DNA from: Brevibacterium sp. CCUG 69071
GTDB lineage: Bacteria > Actinomycetota > Actinomycetes > Actinomycetales > Brevibacteriaceae
Direction: 5' to 3'
Assembly (NCBI RefSeq): GCF_021023135.1
Contig: NZ_PGFV01000004.1
Location: 1 to 64,000, forward strand
Length of the DNA stretch: 64,000 nt
Made by a program: the position numbers and the translations under genes. The notes below the pieces were generated by a model that saw nothing but the letters and a program-made list of their open reading frames with translations, was not told the DNA's origin and did no database searches. Positions within the stretch are counted from its first letter, which is position 1; every line of letters begins with the position of its first letter. Of the stretch, positions 1 to 10,829 are shown one piece after another.

Positions 1-598
1 CAGCGAGCGTCTGCTGACCCTCGAGGAGCATCTCACCGGCGTTCTTGATCAACGTCGTGGCGGCGTCGATCTCCTCGAGCACGATATCGCCATAACTCGG
101 CACCTCGACATCGACCGGGGCGGACGGTGCCGACATCTTCCCCGCCTGCGACCACGCCAGCATCTTGACCGTCCACGGCCCTTTGAGGACACCGATCGTG
201 ACCTCACCACCCGCAGCCGACACAATCGACCCCCGAGCCGTCGCCCTAGACGGAACGAAGAACGGATCCTGCGACGCATGCACCTCAGCACGAGACCAAT
301 CCGAAGGGGCGAGCGCTTCCCCATCGAAATCACCGGACCAATGGAGAATGAACTTGCCGTAGTCCGTGTCGACAGTGAACCCGGTGGGCGTGGGTGGCGT
401 GGGGCCGGCGAGGACGTTGATGGTGTTGCCGCCGTCGTCTTGCTCGCCGATGGTCATCTTGAGGTTGCCGTCGGCGTCCTTGGAGTCGATGGAGCCGTTC
501 TCGATGGAGGAGAGCGCGAGCTGTGGCCCGCCGGCGAGGCCCTTGTACTGCTGCTTGAGGTTCTCGACGTCGCGGTACAGGCGGTCCAAGGAACTCAT
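1..598 (-). CDS. Minor tail protein or tail fibre, 3' end outside window (partial)
   Basis: The frame is open from an ATG at 598 to the window edge, 199 codons without a stop. It overlaps the end of the next gene upstream as ATGA. The N-terminus (SSLDRLYRDVENLKQQYKG) looks like a short coiled coil. It is followed by an SSIENGSI stretch of the kind seen in phage tail tip proteins. Around residues 85-165 there is a beta-rich segment resembling a fibronectin type III fold (ILHWSGDF, then WTVKMLAWSQAGKMSAPS). Its place after the Dit-like and minor tail genes fits a tip or fibre protein. The receptor-binding part would be off the window. Confidence 0.75.
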   Translation of the reverse strand, partial: MSSLDRLYRDVENLKQQYKGLAGGPQLALSSIENGSIDSKDADGNLKMTIGEQDDGGNTINVLAGPTPPTPTGFTVDTDYGKFILHWSGDFDGEALAPSDWSRAEVHASQDPFFVPSRATARGSIVSAAGGEVTIGVLKGPWTVKMLAWSQAGKMSAPSAPVDVEVPSYGDIVLEEIDAATTLIKNAGEMLLEGQQTLA

Positions 599-1719
599 TT
601 GCTCACCTTCTCTGCACGCATGATCTGCAGCGTCGTCACGTTGGATTCGGGGCGGATCTGGATGCCGAGGATCTTCACCCACAGGCTGCGGACGCCGGAC
701 CAGCCGGGAGCTGTCTCGATGAGAATGTCGTCGCCGACGGAGTACTCGCCGAGGCGCGCATTGTCGTGTTGGATGACCTGGATCTCTGTCACGTCGGCGG
801 TGCCGGTGAGGAGTTTCAGCTCGGCGTCGGCGCGCTTCTGTGCCTCGGCTGGTGTGGTGATGGTCTTGTCAATGATGACCGCGTCCCGGCCGAGACGCTT
901 CGGTGCCGGATCTGTGGCGGGGGTGGGATTGCGCATCATCTTCGATCCCTCACCGGCACCGAGGACGATCACGTTCGACGCATACGAGTCACCGCCGATG
1001 TCGAACTTCGGTTGCTCGACGACGTTCTCACCGACGACGAATCGTAGGTCCGTGCGGCGAGCGCCGAGGCGTGGGTATCCGTAGGTGAGGATGTGGCGGA
1101 TCGCTGTTTTGTCGGCGTTCCATTCGTGGGTGAGGGTGTATTCGAATGGGGCGAGGGAGGCGAGGAGTTCGAACTCTTTGGCGAGGTCGTGGGTTTGGTA
1201 GTAGGCGAGGACGTAGGGGGTGACTTTGGTGGGTGTGGTGGTGGGTGTGATGTCGTTGTCGCCGATGAACATGTCTCGGGAGGCGGTGGCGCCAGCGAAC
1301 TCGATGCCGATGTTGAAGTGCGGGCGCGCCTGGGTGTGTTCCCACAGGTGTTTAGAGACCTTGAGTGGATCGTCGCGTTCGATGGACTTGAGGCCCGTGT
1401 AGGTGGTGTCGGCGAGGTATCCGGTGTGGCCGATGCAGTCGAGCTGCAGTTTCGGTGCGTCGTCGTCGTAGTCCTTGAGGATGCCGCCGCCGCGGATGTG
1501 GCCGTCTTCTTCGGCGTAGATCGCGGTCGACCAGGGTACAAAGATGTGGTCTCCGTCGTCGGTTTTCAGGGATGCGATCTCGGGCGTGATGGTGCCTTTG
1601 ATGCCGCCGTGGCCGTTGACGACGGGGTTGATCTCAACGCCGGAGAGGGGGATGTTGCCGTTGAGGAACGTCTCGGTTCCGTCCCCGTTGAGCTTGGTCG
1701 CGATGTAGCGCCAGGTCAT
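595..1719 (-). CDS. Minor tail protein, ReqiPepy6 Gp37-like
   Basis: A 374-residue protein starting MTWRYIATKLNGDG. The order of features resembles the Gp37-like minor tail proteins of actinobacterial siphophages. These are a beta-sheet-rich N-terminus, a middle segment (about residues 160-215) with LAYYQTHDLAKEFELL, and a C-terminal part with TTPAEAQKRADAEL followed by DILIETAP near a barrel-like end. It overlaps its neighbours by 4 bases on both sides, so it is translated as part of the tail operon. It probably belongs to the baseplate or tail tip. No enzymatic motif is visible. The family call rests on remembered sequence style, not a search. Confidence 0.72.
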   Translation of the reverse strand: MTWRYIATKLNGDGTETFLNGNIPLSGVEINPVVNGHGGIKGTITPEIASLKTDDGDHIFVPWSTAIYAEEDGHIRGGGILKDYDDDAPKLQLDCIGHTGYLADTTYTGLKSIERDDPLKVSKHLWEHTQARPHFNIGIEFAGATASRDMFIGDNDITPTTTPTKVTPYVLAYYQTHDLAKEFELLASLAPFEYTLTHEWNADKTAIRHILTYGYPRLGARRTDLRFVVGENVVEQPKFDIGGDSYASNVIVLGAGEGSKMMRNPTPATDPAPKRLGRDAVIIDKTITTPAEAQKRADAELKLLTGTADVTEIQVIQHDNARLGEYSVGDDILIETAPGWSGVRSLWVKILGIQIRPESNVTTLQIMRAEKVSK

Positions 1720-2720
1720 TCCGTGGACCTGTCTGGCTCTTCGAGGAATGTGACCTTGAGCGACAATCCGGAGAGCCCGTCCATGGATACCCCGTTGTTT
1801 GTGGAGGCGGAGTTCCTCTTCGCTCGGAAGGCGAATGTGCAGAGCTTGCCTCGCATGTTCGACCCGACAGCCCGGTCGTCAGACATGAGCCAGTTCGTGC
1901 GGTAAGTGTTGGCTTTCGCACCTGCGCTATCGAACTGGAACTCTTGGGTCTTGTAGAGGAACGGTTCCCCGTTCGCTCCCCCGGCGGTGGAGGGCCCGTA
2001 AGAGACCCAGAACGTGCCGTAGCAGTTCGAATTCGCCTCATACCGCACTCCGTACCAGGAGGGTTCGACGATCATGCGCACAGCCCACTCGGGCACCTCG
2101 ATCTCCTGACGTGCACCGGTTGCCGCTCCATCGCCGGGGAACCATTCGCCCGTGGTAGATGAGAGCTTCATGCCCGTGTCCGTGGTGACTGACGGGCGAG
2201 ACCGATTGACGGGCTTCACGCGGGGGTTGGCCATTTGCCGGATGTCGGTGAGCATGGCGTTGGTGATCGTCGCCGTGTTCGCCGGCTGATTGAGGCGGTA
2301 GAGCTCCACGAACGGGTATGTCGTCGGCAGCGCGGACACCCACTGGTAGGAGTTGCGGGGATCCGTCTTCGGGTTCGCCTTCGTGTCGCCCTCATACTGT
2401 TCGTCCTGGACTCGAGCAATCAGGTACCGGACTGCAGCGCCGGACGATCCCGTCGCAGGGACCGGGAAGTCAGTCGAGGAGATCTCACGCATCGCATACG
2501 ACTGCCCGCCGCCCGCGGTCGGGTAGTAGTTCGGGCTCACGCCGGCGCCGGAGTAGATGCGCACGGCGGGGCCCGGGGTCGGCAGTGCAGTGACTCGCAT
2601 GTCTCTCGGTGCCATGACTCCGCGGCCGCCGCTCGTCGCCGCGTACAGGGCGAGGCGAGCGCCTTCGACTTCGTTGTAGGCGCCGCCGCCGACGGCCCAG
2701 GGGATGTTCTGCAGAGGCAT
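1716..2720 (-). CDS. Phage minor tail / tail tip protein
   Basis: A 334-residue protein. The N-terminus is typical of a class of siphophage tail proteins (MPLQNIPWAVGGGAYNEVE, then GGRGVMAPRDMRVTA and AVRIYSGAGVSPNYY). The middle has RYLIARVQDEQYEG and PFVELYRLNQPANTATITNAMLTDIRQMANPR, like the trailing part of tail spike-base proteins. The C-terminal half (from about residue 195) is beta-rich and could be a carbohydrate-binding or jelly-roll domain; this is inference. It overlaps the Gp37-like gene by 4 bases, and the Dit-like gene lies 11 bases upstream. Confidence 0.68.
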   Translation of the reverse strand: MPLQNIPWAVGGGAYNEVEGARLALYAATSGGRGVMAPRDMRVTALPTPGPAVRIYSGAGVSPNYYPTAGGGQSYAMREISSTDFPVPATGSSGAAVRYLIARVQDEQYEGDTKANPKTDPRNSYQWVSALPTTYPFVELYRLNQPANTATITNAMLTDIRQMANPRVKPVNRSRPSVTTDTGMKLSSTTGEWFPGDGAATGARQEIEVPEWAVRMIVEPSWYGVRYEANSNCYGTFWVSYGPSTAGGANGEPFLYKTQEFQFDSAGAKANTYRTNWLMSDDRAVGSNMRGKLCTFAFRAKRNSASTNNGVSMDGLSGLSLKVTFLEEPDRSTE

Positions 2721-2731
2721 GAGGTTTCTCC

Positions 2732-3607
2732 TTAGAGGGTGGTGATGGTGGGTCGCCAGGTGACGGTGACAGTGGAGGTTCCGGATTGGTCGTCGCCGGT
2801 GAAGGTGATCTCGGAGTCACCGGGTGGGATGGTGATGTCGGCCAGGCGTGTGCCTGGGGTGAGGAGTCCGGCTGCGGAGGCTCCGGTGTCCCATCGGGTG
2901 GTGGCGGGGCGGACGTCGAGGGTGACCGCTCGGTCGTAGGCGATCGGTTGGGTGAGGCCGAACTCCCATCCGGGTCCGGAGACGACGGCTTTGCCGACGG
3001 GGCCGTGGACTTCGATCTGCACGTCGCGGGTGGGTGTGAGTCCGCCGGCGTTGCGAATGATGCCCTGTCGGGTGCCTCCCTGGGTGGTGGCCCAGGGGAA
3101 TTCGATGGGGAAGACGAAACCCCCGGCAGGACCGGGGGTCATCGTCATCTGGTGGACTCTGGCTGTGCCGTCGACCATCTCCGCACTGGATGGTTGGAAA
3201 GTGGCTTTTGCCTTGATGGTTTCGAGGACGAAGAGGTCTGTGGCGTCGTCGGGTTTCAGGTCGCGGGGGCGGCCGTAGATGCGGCGGTCGGTGCCGTGCA
3301 TGTTGAAGTCGAGGGCCAGTTCCGCGCCGGGGGTGTCACGGATGCGCTGCGCCGCCCAGGCGTTCGCGAGCGCGAAGTAGTTCTCAGCGGCCTCGGCGGG
3401 GGTGTCGCCGGTGATCGTGATGTCGAAGCCCCAGGGTTTCGGGTCGGGGTAGTCGCGGCCGAAGAACACGTTCTCGCCGACGGGGTTGACGATGTCCTGG
3501 TCCCGCCAGGCGATACCGGGGGTGTCGACGCGGGAGAGGTATACGGGGTGGCCGGGGCCGAACCGGTACCCGTCGAGGTCGAACTCGGCATGGATGAGAG
3601 GGTTCAT
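2732..3607 (-). CDS. Distal tail (Dit-like) protein
   Basis: A 291-residue protein directly downstream of the tape measure gene, the usual place for Dit. The N-terminal half carries features of siphovirus tail components: DLDGYRFG, then GRDYPDPKPWGFDITITG and NYFALANAWAAQRIRD. This is followed by a beta-rich C-terminal half ending in VTVTWRPTITTL. Dit forms the ring that joins the tail tube to the tip and fibres. Only 5 bases separate it from the tape measure stop. Confidence 0.75.
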   Translation of the reverse strand: MNPLIHAEFDLDGYRFGPGHPVYLSRVDTPGIAWRDQDIVNPVGENVFFGRDYPDPKPWGFDITITGDTPAEAAENYFALANAWAAQRIRDTPGAELALDFNMHGTDRRIYGRPRDLKPDDATDLFVLETIKAKATFQPSSAEMVDGTARVHQMTMTPGPAGGFVFPIEFPWATTQGGTRQGIIRNAGGLTPTRDVQIEVHGPVGKAVVSGPGWEFGLTQPIAYDRAVTLDVRPATTRWDTGASAAGLLTPGTRLADITIPPGDSEITFTGDDQSGTSTVTVTWRPTITTL

Positions 3608-3612
3608 TCGGT

Positions 3613-6600
3613 TCAGCTCCGCATCAGGTTCGAGGACCGAGAGACACGACGCTTCGAGTCCTCGTATCCGTTGGCGACAGTGGCGATGACGTACCCGGCC
3701 ATGTCCTGGTCACCGACGCGCACGGCCAGTTGCACACCCTCGAGCGCCGAGGCGAGGTCGCCGGCGGTCATCTGGTTCGCGGCCGCAGCGGCGATCGCAT
3801 TGACGGAGGCCTGGTCGAGGGAGAGCGTCGAAGACGTGGAGCGCATGAGCTGGTTCTCGATCGACACGGACTGCTGATGCGGGATGACCTGCTCACCGCC
3901 ACCGAAGTCGACGTACTCCCACCCGGCCTCGCCGACCTTGTGCACGCCCTTGCGCGCCGAGCGGACGCCGTTGGCGTACCCGCCCGAGCGGTCATATGCT
4001 GCGGCGAGGGACTTGTACCGGCCGAGGGCATACGACATCGAGGCGACGATGTTCGACATCGGGTCCCAGATGTTCGAGTTGTACGGTGCCCGGGCGTAGG
4101 CACGGAACGTGGGATCGATGACCTGCATGAGGCCCTTCGACGGGGTGCCGCGGCGAGCATTCGAGTCCCAGTTGTTGATCGCCTTCGGGTTGCCACCGGA
4201 CTCCTGGTTCATGCGGCGCAGGGTGCGGTTGACGTTCGAGAGCGGCTGGTTCATGAAGTTCAAAGCGGAGATGACTGTCGGCCGCCACCTCTCGACACCA
4301 GCGCCACCGGAGTCGCCCTCACCCTCGGCGAAGGTCTTCGCGTACTCCTTTGCCTGCTTGACGGAGCCGTCGATGACCTTCTCCATCACACCGACACCGA
4401 TCTGCCCGGTCAGGGAATCGCCGTCGAGCTTCTCGGAGTACTTCGCCAGCAGCTCCTTGCCCTTCCGGCGTGCCGCCTTCTCGAGCTCCTTGGCGATGTC
4501 GCCGCCATAGCTGATGTCACCGAGGATGCCCTCGTCCATGGCACCGCCGCCGACGGCCTTGCCGCGGTTGTCCGCGTGCAAGTGGTCATGGTGCCCGGCG
4601 GCCTTCCATAGAACAAAGGCCCAAGGAAAGGCCGCCTTGAACGCAGCGACGTTCGCATCGAAGAACTTCGTCTCCGTAGCGTTCTGACCACCGGGCCCGA
4701 AGTTCACATCGATCGCGTCGCCGTTGTAGTGATGCGAGTTCGGTGAGTGGCGGCCGACCGGGCCCCAGTGCGGATGCTCGCCGACGCGGGCGCCGCGCTG
4801 CTCCCACCAGTTGCCCGCAGCGATGATGCCACCACCGGCATAGCCTTCGTCCCGGAACCGGTGCAACGGTTGACCGGCCAGCGCAGCAGCGTTGACCCGG
4901 TGCAGGCGTTCCCGTTCATAGGGGTCCCGCATCGCCTCGGAGACGTACACGCCCTCACCGGACCGCATCGGAGTGAGCTGATCGTCACCAGCCGAGTACG
5001 GGGTGAAGCCGGACAGGATACCGCCGCCGGCGAATCCCCCTTTGGGCTTCTTCACTCCGGTGAGCTTGACGCCGACGGAACCGAAGGACTTGTTGATCTC
5101 CTTCGCGAAGGAGTTCAGCACATCAGCTGTGTCGTCGAGGGATCCACCGACGTCGCCGGGGATCTTGCGCATCGTCTTATCGATGCCCTTGCGCATCCCT
5201 GAGAAGTTGGACGTGCCGCCGTCCGCAATCGAGGAGAACCCAGTGTCCGTGGTCTTGCCCAGGGTGGACAGGCGCGATGACGCGTCCTTGTCCATGTTGC
5301 CCATGGTCGTGTCGACGCCCTTGCGCATGTCCCCGGCCGTGGTCGTGGTGGTCTTCTTGATCGACGACCACTCATCGGACTGGGTCTTGCCCATCGCCTT
5401 GAGGTTCTTCGACTGATCCGACGCCATGGTCTCGAGGTTCTTCACCTGGTTCGAGACCATCCCCGACAAGGCCGAAGACTGGGTGCCCGACATCGTCGAC
5501 ATATGCGAGGCCAGATCCGCGCCCATCGCCGTGAGGCCGGTGGCCATCGTGTCCTGCATGCCCGTCATCGCCGCCGCAGTGCCCTCCTGACGGGCCAACA
5601 GAGACGCATCCGTGTCAGCGGTCATCTTGAGGTACGCGGCCTCTGTGAGGGCCTGCATCGACGTGAGCGCATCCGTCGTCGTGGTGAGCGTGTCATCCCA
5701 CGACACCTCCGCACCCAGCTGCGACCCCGACATATCCGACGCACCTTCCGGTGAGGCGAGCGCCGAACCGTACTCGGACGGTGACTCGGTGGCGCCGAGC
5801 GTGGGTGTGGCGGTGAGGTCGGCGGTGATGGGTCCGAAAGTGGAAACCGAGGGGACGGCGGCGAGGCCGAGGCGCGCGGCCGAGTCCTCGATGGTGGCCA
5901 GCGAATCGAGGAGTGCGTTGTTGAGGCCTGCAGCGGTGTCGAGGCCGCGGGCGTACATGACCGTCGATGGGGACTTGATGCCGAGAGCCCTCTTGAGGGA
6001 CTTCTCCATGCCCTTGGCGATCTTCTCGATCGTCTTCTCGACGGTCTTCTGCTGAGACTCGAGTCCCTTCACTAGCCCGGCGGCGGCGTTGACTCCACCG
6101 GAGTAGAATCCCTCGGTGACGTAGGCGCCGGCCTGGTTCGAGTACTTCGCGATGTCCTTGTAGCTCGCGTTGATGGAGCGCACGTCCGACGATGATCCCT
6201 TGAGGAGTTCGTCGGCCATGGTGATCGACTCGTCGATGGATCCGGCCTGGGCGACTTCCTGCAGGATCGCGCCACCGTAGCCCATCCCGGCGAGCTTCTT
6301 GAGCTTCCCGGCCAGGCCCTTGACCTTCTGAGCTGCGGCGGCCGCGTTCGTGCGCACACCAGAGACACCGGACGTCTGCTGCCAGGTGCCGTTCTTGTCC
6401 TGCGCCCACTGGGAGGACACGTCGAGCTCGTAAGCCTTGCCCTCGATAGACGAGGACACGGAGGACTGGATCTGCTTGAGCTCGTCGAGCTTGTCCTGCG
6501 CCTTCTCCGTCTTCTTCTCGAGCCGGTCCAGGGTGCCGTAGAGCGAACGCAGCGACTTCTCGTACTGGCGGGCCTCGATACCGGCACGACGGCGAGCACC

Positions 6601-9600
6601 CTTGGACAGGTCTGAGTTGTCAGCGAGGCCCTGCAGACGGTCGACCACGGAGTACGAACTCGACAGACCACCCTTGACCTGTTCGATGACATCGCCGCGG
6701 CGGACGTCGGTGTTCAGATCGGTCCGGAGCTCGCCGACCCGTGCGCGGCGTTCCTTCTCCTCTTTGGCCCGTTCGGCTGCGAGCTTCGCTGCCTCCTCGG
6801 CGGCCTTCGCTTCGGCTTTGACCGCCTTGAGGTTCTTCTTCGCCGAGGCGAGCGCATCCTCAGCGACCCGGACCCGTTTCGCGGCGGTGGCCTTGCCGGA
6901 CTTCGACTTCGCGTCGGACTTCGCGCGGCGTGCATCCCTGAGGTCATCGGAGGCGAGGTCGACGCGGCGTTCGGCGGTGGCGATGCCGCCCTTGGCGAAG
7001 GGGATCGCGCCGGGCATGCGGGTGAGTGCCTCGGAGAGGATCTTCCAGGAGCGGCGGGATCCGTCGAGGGGGACGTAGGCTTCGTCGACGTCCATGCGGT
7101 CGCCGACGACGCGCCACGTGTTCGGGGGCACCATCTCCGCGACCGAGCCCATGGGGCGCAGGCCGCCGTCGGCCATGTATTCGAGGATGCCGCCGTGGTA
7201 GTTGGCCTTCTGAACGTTCTTGTTCTTCGGGTCCGACGAGTAGACGGTCTTGTCGCCCTCTTTGCGGACGTGGGTTTCGTTGACGCGCACCCAGACGGTC
7301 TTGTCCTTGACCCCGTCGATCCATTGCTGCAGGTTCTTGAGCTTCGCGACCGACTGGCCGGTGTTGATCTTGACGTCGGTCTCGATCTCGTCCGGAGTCT
7401 TCACCAGCTGGTCGACGTAGGCCTCGGCCTTCTTCTTCGACCCGAAGAACGCGGTCGCCTGCTCGACGAGCTTGTCGCGAAGCTTCTTGTGCTTCTTCGC
7501 AGCGTCGTCGGCGGACATGCCGTTCTCGATGTTCGCCGCGGTGGCTTCGTTGATGCTGCGCGCCGCGGAGTCGAGCATGTCGTTGTTCTTGCGGCCCGCC
7601 TCGGTGGAGTCATCGATCGAGGTCTTCCCCGACTTCACCGCGGCCTCGAGGTCATCGAACGATGCCTCAACCTCACGGTTGGCCTTGCGCGCATCGAGCT
7701 GCGCCGACCCGAACCCGCGGATCTCGTCGGCGAGATTCTTGATCTTGTCCTCGGTGGTCTCCGCTGAGGCGCCGAGCTCGGTGAGGGCGTCAGCGTTGCC
7801 GTTCGCTGTGGCCTCGGCTTCGAGCATCGCCGGGGTGATCTCCCCGTAGGCGATCTTGAGAGCGATCGACTTCTTTTCCGACTCCGACATGGAGTTCGTG
7901 AACAGGCCAGCCGCCTCGGCGAGCGCGTAGGTCTGCTTCTGGTACTCGGGGAACTGGTTGAACGTCTCCTCGAGCGGCACACCGAGGGCGCGGCCCTCGT
8001 ACATGATCGCCTTGAACCCGTCCTGCGCGGACTGCAGTGACCCACCAGTGGCGAGGTCGTTGACAGCCTTGTCCATGTCCTGGAAGGCGGCCGTGGCCTT
8101 CTCCGCGCCGGACTCGACGCCGGGGATCCAGCCGAGGCCAGTGTTGATTTTGTCCGAGAATGTGGAGTTGTAGAGGCGGTCGAAGGCTCCTGCGAGGTTG
8201 TCGACCTCGGTGAAGGTGCCCTTCGTCTTCTCACCGACGACGGAGACGTCCTGCAATTCACGATTGATGCCTTTGAGGATCTGCTCGGCGTTGCCTCCAC
8301 CGTTGACGATCGCCTCCATGAAGGCTGTCGGGGTGGTGTCGTGCTCGAGCTTCTGCATCTCCTGCGACACAGCAGCTGCGGCGGTGCCGACGACGAGGAG
8401 GCCCGCGGCGGTGCCGGCGGCGATCTGCCCGACCTTGCCGAGACCACCCATGAGGTCGGGGAAGTCCTTCTTGAGCTGCTTGAAGCCGTCGATGACGTCG
8501 AAGACCTTCGGGGCGAGCACCAGGAACCCACCAGCGGCGAGCGCCGTGCCACCAGCGAGGACGCCGAGCGCGCCTGCTGATTCCTTGACCGGTTCGGGGA
8601 GGTTGCCGATCCAGTTCGCGAGGCCCTCGACACCCTCGGCGGCGTCGGCCACGGCGGGGAGGAACACCTGCCCGAACCCGATAGATGCGTCCTTGATCGC
8701 GTTGCCAGCGATGCGCACCTTCGACTCGGCAGTGTCGTAGCGTTTGTTCGCCTCTTCGATGAGAGCGATACCGCGCACGTACTCCTCGTTGCCGGTGGCG
8801 AGCGCGTTCTTGAGGACGTCGGAGGCGGATGAGAGGCGGAGGAGGGCATCGGATTCGCGGATGCCGGTGATGCCGAGGGCGGTGAGGGTGCCGTTGACGT
8901 TCTCGCCGGAGGCCTGGGCTTGGCCGAGGCCCTTGACGAAGGTGGTGAGTGCGCCGGCGGCGTCGGTTTCCCAGGCCTTGGAGAATTCGCCGGCGGACAT
9001 GCCGGCGGTCTGGGCGAAGAGTTCGAGCTTGTCGCCCTGGCCGGATACCTCATTGCCCATCTTCTTGAGGACCATGGAGATCGCGGTGCCGCCGGCTTCT
9101 GCATCGATGCCGACGGAGGAGAGTGCGGTGGCGAGGCCGAGGACGTCGCCCTCGGTGAGATTGGCCTGCTTGCCGGCGCCGGCGATGCGCATCGCCATTT
9201 CCACGATCTCGCGTTCCGTGGTGGCGAAGTTGTTGCCCAGGCCGACGACGGCGGCGCCGAGGCGGCCGACGTCTTTCTGATTGGTGCCCATGATGTTCGA
9301 GAACCGGGCCAGGGAGGTGGCGGCCTCTTCGGCGGAGAGGTTCGTCGATTCGCCCATGTTGATCATGGACTTCGTGAACATCAGGACGTTGCCGGTCTTG
9401 ATGCCCAACTGGCCGGCGGCCTCGGCGACGGCGGCGATCTCGCCGTGAGTAGCGGGGAGTTCCTTCGAGGCGAGACGGCGCAGACCGGATTCGAGGTTGG
9501 AGAGCTGCTTGTTCGATCCGTCGACGGTCTTCGTGACACCAGTCCAGTCGGACTGCCACGACATGGCTGCCTTGCCGGCGAGCCCGAAGCCGGCCGCCAC

Positions 9601-9810
9601 TGCCGCGCCGAACCCGGTCGCAGCCGCACCAGCTGCCGACCACGCCTGAGGGTGTGCCCTGGCGGACTTCTCCAACGCGGTCAGCTGCGCACGCGCAGGC
9701 GAAATACCGTTCGCGTCGAGATCGCGCAGTGCGCTCTTCGCCACACGGGTGCCAGTGACGACACCGGTGGAGTCGAGAGAGAGCTTCCACGCTGCAGAAC
9801 GATCAGCCAA
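3613..9810 (-). CDS. Tape measure protein with M15-like and lytic transglycosylase-like domains
   Basis: At 2065 residues this sets tail length and is the largest gene here. It starts at TTG (9810), preceded by GGAGG at good spacing. Residues about 40-420 match the TP901-type tape measure core. Hydrophobic stretches (near 50-70, 405-435 and 455-475) could cross the membrane. Long Lys/Ala coiled coil lies near 930-1100. Near residues 1665-1750 there is a metallopeptidase-like pattern ([14 protein letters not shown], then GHHDHLHAD). Near 1837-1950 there is an SLT-like domain ([32 protein letters not shown]) with the expected Glu. Such domains locally open peptidoglycan during DNA entry. Confidence 0.95.
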   Translation of the reverse strand: MADRSAAWKLSLDSTGVVTGTRVAKSALRDLDANGISPARAQLTALEKSARAHPQAWSAAGAAATGFGAAVAAGFGLAGKAAMSWQSDWTGVTKTVDGSNKQLSNLESGLRRLASKELPATHGEIAAVAEAAGQLGIKTGNVLMFTKSMINMGESTNLSAEEAATSLARFSNIMGTNQKDVGRLGAAVVGLGNNFATTEREIVEMAMRIAGAGKQANLTEGDVLGLATALSSVGIDAEAGGTAISMVLKKMGNEVSGQGDKLELFAQTAGMSAGEFSKAWETDAAGALTTFVKGLGQAQASGENVNGTLTALGITGIRESDALLRLSSASDVLKNALATGNEEYVRGIALIEEANKRYDTAESKVRIAGNAIKDASIGFGQVFLPAVADAAEGVEGLANWIGNLPEPVKESAGALGVLAGGTALAAGGFLVLAPKVFDVIDGFKQLKKDFPDLMGGLGKVGQIAAGTAAGLLVVGTAAAAVSQEMQKLEHDTTPTAFMEAIVNGGGNAEQILKGINRELQDVSVVGEKTKGTFTEVDNLAGAFDRLYNSTFSDKINTGLGWIPGVESGAEKATAAFQDMDKAVNDLATGGSLQSAQDGFKAIMYEGRALGVPLEETFNQFPEYQKQTYALAEAAGLFTNSMSESEKKSIALKIAYGEITPAMLEAEATANGNADALTELGASAETTEDKIKNLADEIRGFGSAQLDARKANREVEASFDDLEAAVKSGKTSIDDSTEAGRKNNDMLDSAARSINEATAANIENGMSADDAAKKHKKLRDKLVEQATAFFGSKKKAEAYVDQLVKTPDEIETDVKINTGQSVAKLKNLQQWIDGVKDKTVWVRVNETHVRKEGDKTVYSSDPKNKNVQKANYHGGILEYMADGGLRPMGSVAEMVPPNTWRVVGDRMDVDEAYVPLDGSRRSWKILSEALTRMPGAIPFAKGGIATAERRVDLASDDLRDARRAKSDAKSKSGKATAAKRVRVAEDALASAKKNLKAVKAEAKAAEEAAKLAAERAKEEKERRARVGELRTDLNTDVRRGDVIEQVKGGLSSSYSVVDRLQGLADNSDLSKGARRRAGIEARQYEKSLRSLYGTLDRLEKKTEKAQDKLDELKQIQSSVSSSIEGKAYELDVSSQWAQDKNGTWQQTSGVSGVRTNAAAAAQKVKGLAGKLKKLAGMGYGGAILQEVAQAGSIDESITMADELLKGSSSDVRSINASYKDIAKYSNQAGAYVTEGFYSGGVNAAAGLVKGLESQQKTVEKTIEKIAKGMEKSLKRALGIKSPSTVMYARGLDTAAGLNNALLDSLATIEDSAARLGLAAVPSVSTFGPITADLTATPTLGATESPSEYGSALASPEGASDMSGSQLGAEVSWDDTLTTTTDALTSMQALTEAAYLKMTADTDASLLARQEGTAAAMTGMQDTMATGLTAMGADLASHMSTMSGTQSSALSGMVSNQVKNLETMASDQSKNLKAMGKTQSDEWSSIKKTTTTTAGDMRKGVDTTMGNMDKDASSRLSTLGKTTDTGFSSIADGGTSNFSGMRKGIDKTMRKIPGDVGGSLDDTADVLNSFAKEINKSFGSVGVKLTGVKKPKGGFAGGGILSGFTPYSAGDDQLTPMRSGEGVYVSEAMRDPYERERLHRVNAAALAGQPLHRFRDEGYAGGGIIAAGNWWEQRGARVGEHPHWGPVGRHSPNSHHYNGDAIDVNFGPGGQNATETKFFDANVAAFKAAFPWAFVLWKAAGHHDHLHADNRGKAVGGGAMDEGILGDISYGGDIAKELEKAARRKGKELLAKYSEKLDGDSLTGQIGVGVMEKVIDGSVKQAKEYAKTFAEGEGDSGGAGVERWRPTVISALNFMNQPLSNVNRTLRRMNQESGGNPKAINNWDSNARRGTPSKGLMQVIDPTFRAYARAPYNSNIWDPMSNIVASMSYALGRYKSLAAAYDRSGGYANGVRSARKGVHKVGEAGWEYVDFGGGEQVIPHQQSVSIENQLMRSTSSTLSLDQASVNAIAAAAANQMTAGDLASALEGVQLAVRVGDQDMAGYVIATVANGYEDSKRRVSRSSNLMRS

Positions 9811-9821
9811 GGGTCACCTCC

Positions 9822-10732
9822 TCAATTAGTCGCGGTCGGGGGTTTGAGATTCGCGGACCACACGAGCGCGTCCGGGACGTCGTACTCGCGGTCTTTCTGG
9901 AACTGCCGCAACGCGGTCGTTGCATGGCATCTGGCCGGTGGCGGAACATCGAAGCGGCCTACGTTCTCAAGCGCTTGGCAGACGTCCTTCGGGTACCCGC
10001 AGATGGGGCAGAGACCAGCCCGGTATTCGATGAGCGAGAGCATCCAGTTGCGTTGTGTCTCGTCCCACTCGGATTCGGCCTGTGATGACAGGAGCCGACC
10101 ATCCTCGTCATGGACGTAGGTGATGGTCGGCTCCCAGCCGTTGAAGCGTTTGACACTGATGCCGAGGCGTTCGGCCGCCTCGACCTCGCGCCTCAGTTCC
10201 GGATCACGGCGGAGGCGATCTTTGAAAAAGGGATCGCTGTCGCACCCCGGTTGATGTTGAGGGCCGCCATGGCGAACTCGTTGAACTGAGCATCGGTGAA
10301 CTCGGCGGCTGATTCGGCCCAATCGTCGCCGGTGAAGTCGACCTTCTCGCCGGTGGCCTTGTTCCAGGCGTCGACGATCGACAGAGGCAGGAGCTCGTCG
10401 CCGAACGTGTCGGTGTTGACGCCGAACGCGTTGTCAACGTCATTGTCCTCACGCGGAGGATGGTTTGCCACGACCTCGGCATACTGCGCTCGTTTGAGTG
10501 CCTTGAGCTTCACACAGACGGTGGAATCGTCCATCTGCTTCTCAAGTTCCTGGGCCTTCTTCGCCTGCTCTCGGATCTCCTTCGAGTACGCCGCGTTCAG
10601 ACGATCACTGGCGGACCGGACGCGATTGAGCCGCTCGAGCTCTTCGAGTGCCGCCTGGTGTTCGGCGAGCAGATCGAGATTCGTAACGACGTTGACGACG
10701 GTGGTGGGGCGGGTTGTGCCGAGCTTCGACAT
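9822..10732 (-). CDS. Tail assembly chaperone GT, product of a -1 ribosomal frameshift
   Basis: This is the long product of the chaperone pair that loads the tape measure protein for tail assembly. Translation would start at the G start (10732), slip back one base on the C CCT TTT heptamer at 10232-10226, and continue in the -1 frame to the stop at 9822, giving about 303 residues. The T part holds GISVKRFNGWEPTITYVHD and a CPICGYPKDVC Cys cluster. It has no credible start of its own: the open frame upstream of the slip site looks like a shadow. Gene position, between tail tube and tape measure, is exactly where the G/GT pair lies in siphophages. Confidence 0.85.
10193..10732 (-). CDS. Tail assembly chaperone G
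   Basis: A 179-residue protein, zero-frame product of the chaperone pair. I place the start at the ATG at 10732 (MSKLGTTRP), which is preceded by an AGGAGA ribosome binding site. The frame remains open a further 26 codons upstream, but that part is Arg/His-rich and has no support. The sequence is helical and charged (coiled coil at about residues 20-60). It ends GATAIPFSKIASAVIRN, with the slip site inside IPF. Confidence 0.88.
   Translation of the reverse strand: MSKLGTTRPTTVVNVVTNLDLLAEHQAALEELERLNRVRSASDRLNAAYSKEIREQAKKAQELEKQMDDSTVCVKLKALKRAQYAEVVANHPPREDNDVDNAFGVNTDTFGDELLPLSIVDAWNKATGEKVDFTGDDWAESAAEFTDAQFNEFAMAALNINRGATAIPFSKIASAVIRN
10226..10232 (-). promoter_or_regulatory. -1 programmed frameshift slippery heptamer C CCT TTT
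   Basis: Read on the minus strand, the zero frame is ATC CCT TTT TCA AAG and the -1 frame is CCC TTT TTC AAA GAT. Both tRNAs can re-pair after slipping one base, matching the X XXY YYZ rule. The zero-frame stop follows within 12 codons. The overlapping frame continues for 134 codons with good coding character. Confidence 0.85.
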
Positions 10733-10829
10733 GATGCTTCTCCTGTTCTCTCCTGTGTGGTGTGGAAGGTGGTGCCCTGGCCGTGCGCGGACAGGAGAAA
10801 AGCCACGCACGGCCAGGAGTAGAGGTGGA

